From Crambe crambe (lineage: Eukaryota > Porifera > Demospongiae > Poecilosclerida > Crambeidae): a DNA stretch of 64,000 bases. Shown one piece after another: positions 21,797 to 32,521 of this stretch. A program made the translations under genes and the position numbers. The stretch's first letter is position 1; each line of letters begins with the position of its first letter. The notes beneath the pieces are model-generated. The model saw only the letters and a program-made list of their open reading frames with translations. It was not told where the DNA came from and made no database searches. The stretch is taken from NCBI GenBank assembly GCA_963924555.1, contig OZ004596.1, positions 1,426,001 through 1,490,000 of the forward strand, given 5' to 3'.

Positions 21797-24700
21797 CTAT
21801 TCATTCTTACATGTGTAATACGTGTCAGTTTGCCTCTCATCACTCTCAGTCAAAGGGCTAAAGCTGCTCTCACTAGCATCTTGCCTTGCTTCAAGTTGCA
21901 TTGAAGATGGCTCTTCATGGTGGTGCATAACGGTTACATTAGTGGCTACATGTCCTGTAGTGGTAATCACAGGTGTCTCATTCAGGTTGCAATCTTCTTT
22001 TAGTCCAGCTATACTGACATCTGTGCTGGTAACTATAGGCTCAGCTTCCTCTTTCACTAATTCTGGGCGTCCTGTGTCACAATTCTCCAAAACATGGCGC
22101 CAACACTTTTTTATGTCAGCAAAGAAGTTGGGAAACCGTTTACGAAAGTGAACAACGATCACCCCAAGTACCACAGCATAAAAGAGCATCAGAATAGTGA
22201 TGTTAGATGCAACAAGAGAAGGTGGGGTTGGGGAGTCTCTGTAGTACACAGGAGAAGGGTCGTAGATGGGATAGTAAAATTGTGTGGACTGTAAGTTAGT
22301 GAAGTAGAGTGTTCCCAATATGAAGAGGAGGACTAGGACGAGTAGAAAGTCATCTAATATGTTCATCCACTGCTTGGTGTATGGCATCAGTTTCGTTTGA
22401 AGAAATAACAGACCCAAGAGAATCAGCCCTAAAGCAAAAAGCCCATTGACATTTGTAAGAGTTACTGCACAGGAGTAGATGACCAATCGCAAGATTAGCC
22501 GCAAACCCAGCCACCAACAACGTTCTGGTTTGAAAGGTGCCCAGATAACGTCATAGACTGGCTTCAATTTGGTGGCCAGGTAAGTGATTTTGAAAGCAAA
22601 CTTTGGACAAGTGATGATGAAAGTGAATGGTACCATAAACACCAAGATGATAAGTATTGATACGATCACAAGAAAGCCATGAGCACTTTTGAAATATATC
22701 AGATTAGGATCTTCTTTCCAGCGATAATCTGCAATGAAACCATCTAGTGTATAGAGCCTTACGAATGCAAGTGACCTCACACACGTCCTCAGGATTGATA
22801 TGTAGCATACGATGATAACTGTTGCTCCAACTTTAGCTGGAGAGCAGGATTCTGGCAAGGAGCATCTAATTGCTACCACATAGATCGCTCCTAGCAGAAG
22901 GAAAATGTAAGCAATGAAGATAAACTGCACTATTATTCCCACGAATTCAGTCATGCCTTGGTATAAACACTGATAAATGTTCAAGTCAAAGCTGAGAAAG
23001 TCAGCAACGATGAAGATAATGTTCCACTCCACATCAGGTATGAAGAAATATTTGTAGATGCTTATAATATTGCTGTAGAAGAGAATAGAGTTGAAGTATC
23101 CTGCAGTGATATTGATGTCAAAGAGAACTAGAGCAACAATGAAGAGAATGCCAACGATCAGCAGTGCAGCTATTATCCACAGTGAAGAGTTGGAACACCT
23201 TTTGCATACTTTCGAGCTGCCAAGGCTGACTGTTAAATTGTCCTTGCAGCCAGAACAGAGAAGACCAGCATGGTTATGGGAACATTGACGTGTGAAGTCC
23301 AGATTCGTAATGATTTTATAATGATCGTTACAGTATGGTTTAGGACAATACCCCCATATCAGGCCAGTTTCTGATTCATTCCTTCCCAACCATATACCAG
23401 GTGGAATGATAAACGTCCCATTTAAGAAACACTGAATCCTGAGATTTGCTAATCTTTGATCACATTGGCAACTCATGATGGACGAATCAAAGGAGTAACC
23501 CAATAAACAAGTCTTTAATTGTACAGATATTGTGACTGATGCTGCAGATGGAGAAGTTATGGACGAAATCTTGAGATTGATGCTTTTATTTTGAGTCCCA
23601 AAGAGAGTTAGTGGTACAAGTCCTTTTTTCTCATCCAACGGCAAGAGTCTATTACTTCTTGAAAGGGATTGAATGTTAGAAAACACAGCTCCTTCCTCTT
23701 CTGGAAGACTATATGTCAGTAGATCTGGAATAGACTGATTGAACACATCAAAAGATGTAACAAATATTTCGAATCTTTGACCAGGCATCACATTCACCAT
23801 ATCAGCATTAACTACTAGACGTATACTGGGAGAACTGACTCGATCAATGCCTACAGGCTCGTCATCAAAGTTTATAAAAGTTTTCTTCACACATTCAGAG
23901 TACAAGTATTGGTAGAAGTTGGTATAATTTGCCGCTCTATTACTATCACCATTCCAGAAGCAATCTCTGAGATATGCACCATATATCATAGAGGCTATTG
24001 GTGCCTTATTACCACGGAAATCCACCACTGTGTGAAGCTGTCCATCATCAAAGATGCAATCATCAAAATGATAGTTATTATCCACACGGATGAAACAGTC
24101 TCCACCATTTGCCTTTCTGTCGTTTATATCGGCATAAATTGCTCCCCCAAAAGTGGTGGCCACATTGTCAAGGAAAAAAAGATGGGAATTATTGTAAAGC
24201 CTCAAATAACCACCATCTGATAAATGGAGAGCTCCTCCATTGATACCAGTGTTGTTTGCAAATACTGCTTTCCCAGAGATGTTGATTTCACAAACTGAAC
24301 ACGTAAGAGCAGTACCTTTGTTCGATGAGAAAGTGCAATCTCTTTCCAGTTTAAGCCTGCCATTGGTCACTCTCATTGCAGTGGCTGTTTCAGCCAAATA
24401 GTCTGTACAGTAGTTATTCTTGATCGTGCAATCACTTAAAATAACCAAAAGTGAATTCACTGACTCAGATATGCCATAAGCAGCTATTGTTGATGCTTCA
24501 GTGGCAACATTTTCTTCAAAGGTGGTTGACTGCAATATGATGACTGTGTTGGGTGCAAATGGTAGCAACTGAATATATAAACCACTTCCGTCGAGTGCTG
24601 TATTGTTGATGAAAGAAGAACCCATTATCTTGACATTCCTTGATAAAGAACTTCTAGTGAATGGAGTGGTACCAGATAGAATAATGAACAAGCCTCCCCC

Positions 24701-25570
24701 CATATTCGAGTTGTAATTGCTCCGAAATGTACAATCACTGAATTGCAGTAGATTATCAAGGACACTGGAAAGCATAGATATGTGAATTCCGCTCCCATAG
24801 GAAGCTGTGTTCCTCTCAAATACAGAACTCTCAATGTGTGTTTCAACTGTGAAGGATGATTGAGTTAGAGCAACTGTGAGACCTCCTCCAGCAGAAGCAA
24901 GCGGCTTGATGTCAAGATCAAGAAACTGATCGAAATGGTTGGTATTCTTGAAGAAAGTGCATCTTGTAATGTTGACATAGACCACAGTAGTACTAGGACG
25001 AGGGGAATGTTTATGGTCCAGATAGACCAAATATGCACCACCTCCAATATTACCTTTGAATTCAACATCGGAAAGAACGAAGGATCCAGTCACGTCAAGT
25101 GAAACCAAACCAACTCCTTTGCTCCCACTTATCGAGACATTTTTCATGATAACATTATGGCAGTCGGTTATAAGCAACGACGGTAACCTACAATTCATCT
25201 GTACTGCAAACATTGATGTACAAATCTCCTCGTGTCCAATCATTCCACACTCTATAAAAGCTATACTGGTAATTGTAAGGTTACCAATTCCATAGAAAAA
25301 AAGTCCCTCATACTCAGAGCAAGTGACTGTGACATTAGCACCACCAACCAGGCTGATGTTTGAAATATTTCCTATACTGATAGAATGGCGTATAGTGTGA
25401 GTACCTTCTAGGAACTGCAACTCGGTATCATTAGCGAGCGTGGAAAGAGCCCTGTTGATGTCGAAACACTGGTCTGGTGGACTGGGTGTAGGGCAAGACG
25501 GGCGCACGTCAATAGTTAACGTGTTTCTCGAGAGTAGGAGGAATAACAGCACTGCTGATAAGAGCTTCAT
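21797..25570 (-). CDS. Beta-helix/8TM membrane protein, copy C (divergent)
   Basis: A single intronless frame of about 1257 residues from the preferred ATG at 25570 (MKLLSAVLLFLLLSRNTLTI, a clear signal peptide). A second in-frame ATG at 25594 would add eight residues. The layout is as in copies A and B: beta-helix-like rungs (ENVATEASTIAAYG, NNTGINGGALHLSDGGYLRL), a linker with VMPGQRFEIFVTSFD, and a Cys-rich module (AGLLCSGCKDNLTVSLGSSK, near residue 780). Membrane segments follow from about 792; the first is SLWIIAALLIVGILFIVAL, followed by FDINITAGYFNSILFYSN. The tail is longer and Glu/Thr-rich, with several His and Asp clusters. Sequence similarity to A and B is modest over the ectodomain and best over FDINIT..., the QCLYQGMTE loop and the later membrane helices. 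It is an older duplicate; its function is unknown. Confidence 0.83.
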   Translation of the reverse strand: MKLLSAVLLFLLLSRNTLTIDVRPSCPTPSPPDQCFDINRALSTLANDTELQFLEGTHTIRHSISIGNISNISLVGGANVTVTCSEYEGLFFYGIGNLTITSIAFIECGMIGHEEICTSMFAVQMNCRLPSLLITDCHNVIMKNVSISGSKGVGLVSLDVTGSFVLSDVEFKGNIGGGAYLVYLDHKHSPRPSTTVVYVNITRCTFFKNTNHFDQFLDLDIKPLASAGGGLTVALTQSSFTVETHIESSVFERNTASYGSGIHISMLSSVLDNLLQFSDCTFRSNYNSNMGGGLFIILSGTTPFTRSSLSRNVKIMGSSFINNTALDGSGLYIQLLPFAPNTVIILQSTTFEENVATEASTIAAYGISESVNSLLVILSDCTIKNNYCTDYLAETATAMRVTNGRLKLERDCTFSSNKGTALTCSVCEINISGKAVFANNTGINGGALHLSDGGYLRLYNNSHLFFLDNVATTFGGAIYADINDRKANGGDCFIRVDNNYHFDDCIFDDGQLHTVVDFRGNKAPIASMIYGAYLRDCFWNGDSNRAANYTNFYQYLYSECVKKTFINFDDEPVGIDRVSSPSIRLVVNADMVNVMPGQRFEIFVTSFDVFNQSIPDLLTYSLPEEEGAVFSNIQSLSRSNRLLPLDEKKGLVPLTLFGTQNKSINLKISSITSPSAASVTISVQLKTCLLGYSFDSSIMSCQCDQRLANLRIQCFLNGTFIIPPGIWLGRNESETGLIWGYCPKPYCNDHYKIITNLDFTRQCSHNHAGLLCSGCKDNLTVSLGSSKVCKRCSNSSLWIIAALLIVGILFIVALVLFDINITAGYFNSILFYSNIISIYKYFFIPDVEWNIIFIVADFLSFDLNIYQCLYQGMTEFVGIIVQFIFIAYIFLLLGAIYVVAIRCSLPESCSPAKVGATVIIVCYISILRTCVRSLAFVRLYTLDGFIADYRWKEDPNLIYFKSAHGFLVIVSILIILVFMVPFTFIITCPKFAFKITYLATKLKPVYDVIWAPFKPERCWWLGLRLILRLVIYSCAVTLTNVNGLFALGLILLGLLFLQTKLMPYTKQWMNILDDFLLVLVLLFILGTLYFTNLQSTQFYYPIYDPSPVYYRDSPTPPSLVASNITILMLFYAVVLGVIVVHFRKRFPNFFADIKKCWRHVLENCDTGRPELVKEEAEPIVTSTDVSIAGLKEDCNLNETPVITTTGHVATNVTVMHHHEEPSSMQLEARQDASESSFSPLTESDERQTDTYYTCKNE

Positions 25571-25594
25571 TGGTAAATCGATCCCGAAATGCAT

Positions 25595-25694
25595 GAAGTT
25601 TTAAGGTTAATAAAATTAACCCCGCACCGGCTATTAACTGCCTATATTAAAAGGGGCGTACCCCGGACACACACTGCGCATGCGTAGGTATACA

Positions 25695-25729
<35 letters not shown>

Positions 25730-25991
25730 GATATTGAGTGTGCAATAAACATTCTACAGTTGGTTCCAGCCAGGAGGCTACATATGCATGTAGGAAGCTG
25801 TAATGCAAACCTGTACTTACCACGAAGCACTTAGATGACTACCAGACCTACATATACAACAACCAAGATAAGCCAAAGCGCTTTGAATCACTGTAGAATT
25901 GAATGTTGGTTACTTGGCTAGTCTGCGCATGCGTGGATAAGGCGTTGACTAACCAATCAGATTGCTGGAATCCATGTGGTATATTTATTAT
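25595..25991. other. Spacer between DECR2 3' end and copy C, with two NRF-1-like motifs
   Basis: No gene is visible. The stretch holds an ATT trinucleotide repeat (25697-25729) and two NRF-1-like sites, TGCGCATGCGTA at 25675-25686 and TGCGCATGCGT at 25924-25934. The first lies about 105 bp upstream of the copy C start. The second is closer to the DECR2 stop. Confidence 0.6.
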
Positions 25992-27753
25992 TCAGAGCAT
26001 GCTCTTAAGCATTGAAGTTCCTCCAATCTGGCCAACCAGCCACTCCCCTCCATCTACAACCACAACACCCCCTGTCATGTAGGAAGAGAGTGGACTAGCA
26101 AGAAAAAGGGCAGTCTGGGCTACATCTGTCCTAGTGCCAAATCGCTGCAGGGGGAGCAAAGACATAACTTCTTTCTTCTGTTTCTCAGTCACAGCAGCTC
26201 CTCCTGTAGTTAAATTATATATCATGTATCTATGATATCATAAACACAGTGCTTAGTCCACTTACCTAATTTGCTCATGCCGACAGTGCCCTCTATCGGA
26301 CCAGGAGCTATGCAGTTGATGCGAACCTTCTGAGGCCCCCACTCCACAGCAAGGTGCTTCGTCATTCCATCGATGGCAGCCTTAGCTGAGCCAGCATGTG
26401 TCTGTATAGAAGTAAAATAGTGCACACTGTGAACAAAAAAGTACACGTATAGCCCTTACCTGCAATGGCTTGCCATTATAATGGAGTGTGGCACTGATGT
26501 TGATTATAACACCGCCCTTTTCCTAAAAATAGATTATTATGTAATTGGATTGATGTCCTATTTATAACAGCTATATACACCTTAAAGCAATGTTCATAGA
26601 GTGCTTTACTGCAGTTGAATGTCCCCATGGCATCTATCTCCATCACTACACAAAATATTAAATCATAGAGGGGTATTAAAGAGTACAAGCATAATGATAA
26701 TTACCTGTCTTGAAAGCATTTGGAGACAGCGAACTTGCAGGACACAAGAAATTTCCTGCTGCATCTAAAGGGAAGAAGCCAAAGAAGACGTAGCTAACGA
26801 GTTCTTGATATGTAATAGCTACTCACTGTTAACTAAAATATCAATGGTTCCATATGTCTTCAGTGCTTCTTTCACTGCTCTTGCTATAGAATCATACTAC
26901 ATGATGAAACAATAGTCATACTATAAATTGTAGTCATAGCTACATGGCATCTATTACATACAGTATAGTACCATACAATACATGGCTAGGCAATATCAAT
27001 GTAGCCTGACAATCTTACCTTTCTGACATCCATTTGCAGTGGAAGACACTTCCTTCCTGTCCCTCTGCTCAGCTCCTGTGCTGACTATTTGAGAGTATAT
27101 ATATAAAAAAAGGATTAGTGCTGTGGCATCCTTTTAATGCCATGCAGAAGGACACAGCAGGCAGTCCAGGAAAGACATGTTTTGGGATGTCTAGACAATA
27201 GCCTTCCACTACTTATTGCCATAATTAGTGTTATATTATTACTACTACACAACTATGCATCATCAATGCACCTGTCCCCCTTTTATATAGCCACACATAC
27301 AGGGGGGAAATGTCCAGATTAAAAGAGGATAAGGGACAGCCTAGCAATCATTATTCCCTCTGGCTCGTGAGACTACACCTCACCACTATTCTCGTGTAGA
27401 CCCTATTCTTTTCTTTTTCTTGGGGGCGGGGGAAGGGTTAGGGTCTGGCTAGCTACCTCACCACATTATGGCACAGACTCTGGAGTCAATATAATTTTGG
27501 TACAGTCATGCATAGTTTAGTCCCCCCTCCCTCTCTGAATCAGCCCCACCTCCTTTAGTTTTTGCATTCTCCTGCTCCCAATGACTGTATTACAGCCATG
27601 CCTCATCAGCAGCTCTGCGATCCTGAATCCAATGCCTGAAGCCCCTCCCGTGATGAAGGCAACTTTTCCTTGCAGTAGGTCTTCTTGGAACAGGTATTTA
27701 TAGTGCTGCAAGCAGTAATCATCATGCTTAGTTTCTTCACTCATCATTGACAA
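25992..27753 (-). CDS. DECR2: Peroxisomal 2,4-dienoyl-CoA reductase (DECR2)
   Basis: Eight exons: 27550-27753, 27019-27084, 26827-26896, 26705-26764, 26581-26645, 26460-26522, 26266-26401 and 25992-26203. All joins are GT-AG and keep frame. This NADPH-dependent short-chain reductase removes 2,4-double bonds during peroxisomal oxidation of unsaturated fatty acids. Seen: the Rossmann glycine motif [19 protein letters not shown], and the DECR substrate segment [20 protein letters not shown] (the family's catalytic Lys region). The family lacks the usual SDR Tyr in this position, as here. IAPGPIEGT and [18 protein letters not shown] follow. The C-terminus is SML, a PTS1-like tripeptide (human DECR2 ends AKL). 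Three in-frame ATGs lie at 27753, 27747 and 27744. A DR1-like element lies 42 bp upstream. Confidence 0.93.
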
Positions 27754-27794
27754 AGGCGGTAAAGGGTACGGGTCGCGGTACCAAATAGTAAAGA

Positions 27795-27807
27795 AGGTAA
27801 AGGGTCA
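27795..27807 (+). promoter_or_regulatory. DR1 nuclear-receptor element upstream of DECR2
   Basis: AGGTAA-A-GGGTCA is a direct repeat of two AGGTCA-type half-sites with one spacer base (one mismatch in each half). It lies 42 bp from the first DECR2 ATG. A weaker copy, CGGTAAAGGGTA, lies at about 27758-27769. HNF4/PPAR-RXR-type receptors bind DR1 and control beta-oxidation genes in other animals. Binding here is inferred. Confidence 0.5.
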
Positions 27808-27873
27808 ATTTATACTTGATGATTATTAATAACTACTTGGCCATTGGGGGATTATGAGTTCACAATAGTTGAT

Positions 27874-30759
27874 TTAAAAATTAAGTACAGAATGTCCCAT
27901 TTTTGTGAGAGTTTGTGTATCCACGGAATCATAGACTTGACTGCCCAAATCATAACCCAACATCTGGTACTCCTTCAAAGTGTAGCGCTCAGACCCACAT
28001 TGGATGTAGATGGTTTCGTTGGGGGCATAGAAGCGGTTGAAAGCAGTGAAAGGAACTATTCCTTTCAAACTCTGTACTGGGTTACATGAACCAAATTCAT
28101 AGACATCAGGGTTACCGATAAGACATGTATTGTTGGTCCAGACCTCATCCCAACCAGAAGGGTTCTTACCCGTTCCTGAACCATCACTATTCGCACAGAA
28201 AGGCTTGTAGAAGACATTCCTAACCTTCAGGGCATCATCATAATCATCATTAGAATAACGTGAAGCATCAGGATAAACATAAACATTGTTCTGCACCGTT
28301 TTTGAATGTCCGAGAAAATTTTTATACCCACCGTAAGTCAAAAAGTTGAACGTGTCGAAATAATAACATGAGCCGTCGTCATGATCCAGGGGCCAAGTGC
28401 AGTGGTAATTACAAATAACAAAATTCATAGTGAGGTTACTTAGTGCTGGAGTTAACGATGGAACAGTGCCATTGATATCTCGGACCGTCGTGAGGTACGG
28501 TTGTCGATCCCAGGTGTTGAACACTCCATGGTCACCAGTTTCTCGTACCAAGTTGAAACCAAGGTTACGAGAGAAGAAATTGCCCCCACCAAAACCGTCA
28601 TTCACATTGACTCCAGCCCTTGGGCCATTGAAGAAGATATTATAACTGAAGTTGGTCTGAGCACTCAGAGCCTGGCAAAATGCTGCGGTCTGCTTCCCAA
28701 AGATTCCGAATTCATGAATATAGTTTCCAGTGATCTTTGTGCCCCTGGGTTGATTACCGTTGGTCCCATCCATTAAGTCTGCACTTCCCATTAGCACCAC
28801 ACCACTTTCCCCACAGAACTTGAATTCATTGCCATCAATCACAGCCCCTCTGACGTAATTAGAAAGAAACAAACCATTTCCCCCTGGAGAATCGAATAGG
28901 CAATTTTTTATAGTGAGTCCATCAATTCCTTCAGCAAATACAGTTCCTTCTTTGTGTATAGCCCAGTCACCTCCACTGGGTACAGCGTAGTCTTCCAAAA
29001 AAGTCAGTTCACTGTGAGCGAGAGTCATGCCTGTGATAGTAATATTGTACACAGGGTCATCCATTGATCCTTCGATACTGAGCAGCTTGGTAAGAGCGCT
29101 TCCTACTCCGCTGGAAGGAGAGGAGCCATTGGGGGCAAAGTATAACTTCATCTCTTCTTTGTCATAGAACCACTCCCCGGGAGAGTCAAGTTCTTCTTTG
29201 ATGTTGTCAATGTAATACTCACTCCCGTGATCACAGCCTCGAGCCTCTTGGAATCCACCACGAGAAAATGTGATAGTTTCATTGGCCATGTTTCTGTCCT
29301 CTATAGCGAATTGCCATCCTCCCCAGTAACCACAGTGGAAAGCATGCACTACTCCTGTCTTGGGGTTGCTCCAAGTTCGATTGTTGAAATCCTCACGCTG
29401 ATAATATTGTAATCCAGTGGGGATTGTATATGTCTTGGCACCACCACCTGATGGAGTGGCTAGCCCCCAGTACGACTCAGGGGGGTTAAAATTGTCAACA
29501 GGTCCACCGATTCCGATTTCAAAGTCAGGGAAATAAGACCTGCTTCTCTCTGGGCTTGCAATATGGATCTCTTTTGCTGGCGGCTTCTTGATAGGTGGGA
29601 GCCATATTACTGCACGTGTGTATCCTGTGGGATCAGTATGCAGTCCAGTGGTCTCCGGATTGCCATTGGGGTATCTGGCTCGTACTGCACGTCGTCCATT
29701 GATGAACAAAGACGAGAAAGGTATGGGATTTTGGTCACTCAGGTCAGCCTCATAAATAGTCACTTTCATACCACTTGTGCAACCAGATTGAGTCAGCGTG
29801 TGCCAGAGATAGTCGAAACGAAGGTAACACATGTGTGCAAAATCACCCCTGGTGTCATCATGCCAAGTATAGGCCTTGCACTCTGACTCACTCCTACAGG
29901 CACTCTTGCAAGCCTCAGAACTCTTCATCAAGCCATAGTATTTGACTGCACTATTACTCTCTCCCGCTTTGTCTATGTCACCGATCACACTACTACCATC
30001 ACCAACGACACTCATCACTGTTTTATACTCACTCCAAGCAAAGTTATACTTCTTCCCACCACTTACTAACACCTTGTCACGCTCGTCTCCCACAATGACT
30101 AAATTACTGTCTTGAGAGAAAAGTCTGATGGTTTCGTTGAGGTAGTATTGGCCAGCCTTCAGGTAAATGACACCAGAATCCGATTTAGTTTTCTTCATCG
30201 AGCGATACAATTTGAGGGCAGCTTGGATGGTTTGAACTGGCTCCATCTCACTTCCCATGTTTCTGTTGTCACCGCTTGAAGGATCGACATATATTGTGAT
30301 GTTAGCTTTGAATTTCTTCTGCTGCTGTTGTCGTTGCACCGATTCTCGACGCAAGCGGTCATCAAAAGACGTTATCTCGGGACAGTTCTCCAATTGAAGA
30401 GCATCTGAAGTGACTTGATGATCCACCTGTTGTCATGAGTCATGATTATGATTAACATTGAATTAAAGGATCACTAAACATATTTACACCACTTAGTGAT
30501 TCGAAGAGTCCTTGTTTGATCAATTACTTAGCACCACTTAGCTATGAATGTAATTAGAGTCATGTTGCGGTTACCATAGGCTTACCTCAGGTTGTAAGAA
30601 TTGTGCATATTCAAGAGCTAATTCTTTGATGGCACAGTCCACTGATGGATCTACATTCACTGGGCTTGCCGATGCTCGAGGAAGATAGTCATGCCCACCG
30701 GAGGCAGCAGCAGTACACGCCAAGATAACCGCAAGATTAAGAGCGGTCGCCATTTTCAT
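27874..30759 (-). CDS. Secreted PAN/apple-domain beta-helix protein
   Basis: Two exons: 30586-30759 (signal peptide and propeptide-like segment, starting MKMATALNLAVILACTAAAS) and 27874-30426, joined in frame, giving about 908 residues. A second ATG at 30753 is possible. A parallel beta-helix starts with ITIYVDPSSGDNRNMGSE. It is interrupted at about residues 200-265 by a PAN/apple-like insert (SSEACKSACRSESECKAYTW ... CYLRFDY). It resumes with the motif-rich core (NGLFLSNYVRGAVIDGNEF, GVVLMGSADLMDG, GPRAGVNVNDGFGGGNFFSR). This resembles pectate-lyase-fold proteins of unknown activity in marine invertebrates and bacteria. No membrane helix follows, so it is probably secreted and carbohydrate- or matrix-directed. 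Substrate and activity are not known. It has one intron only. It is divergent from the REEP5-like gene. Confidence 0.85.
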
Positions 30760-30906
30760 TACGTATTGAAATGAAACGCATGACCGTAGTTTTTTTATAT
30801 ATATATATTTTTTTATGACCGTAGTACGCATGCGCAAAGGTGTCCCTAAACACGGAACAAAAAATTAGGAGGCTCCAAGTTGAACTGGGTGTGTACTTAT
30901 CCAAAG
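30760..30906. promoter_or_regulatory. Divergent promoter with NRF-1-like site (PAN/beta-helix gene and REEP5)
   Basis: A 147-bp gap between divergent starts. It holds TACGCATGCGCA at 30825-30836, the reverse complement of the NRF-1 form near 25675. An 11-bp direct repeat (ATGACCGTAGT) flanks a T/TA-rich stretch at about 30780-30826. Confidence 0.5.
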
Positions 30907-32224
<1,318 letters not shown>

Positions 32225-32521
32225 TAATTCTGAGACATTTTCTAGAACACTAAATATACTCTTTTCTGTTGTTCTTGTAACTCCTGGAACAAGTTGCTCT
32301 ACCTTCATACCGTTACCCTACCTATTAATTAGATGTTGTAGAGGAACATTTCAATGTAACGGAACTATTTTTTTTTTTGCAGCACGTGAACAAGTGCATT
32401 GTTATTCTGTGTCCATTATGCACTATGGACTGGGGAGGTGTATTGACTATATGAATACCCACAAGCTCTAAATTGCACATCTCTGCTCATAGGGAGGGTG
32501 GGCACAAGATAGAGTAAAATG

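Noticed and set aside
12358-25594. Reading the beta-helix/8TM array as bacterial contamination
   Set aside because: Although the genes are intronless, their proteins carry signal peptides, N-glycosylation sites and eight-helix cores, the array lies between intron-rich animal genes, and base composition does not shift.
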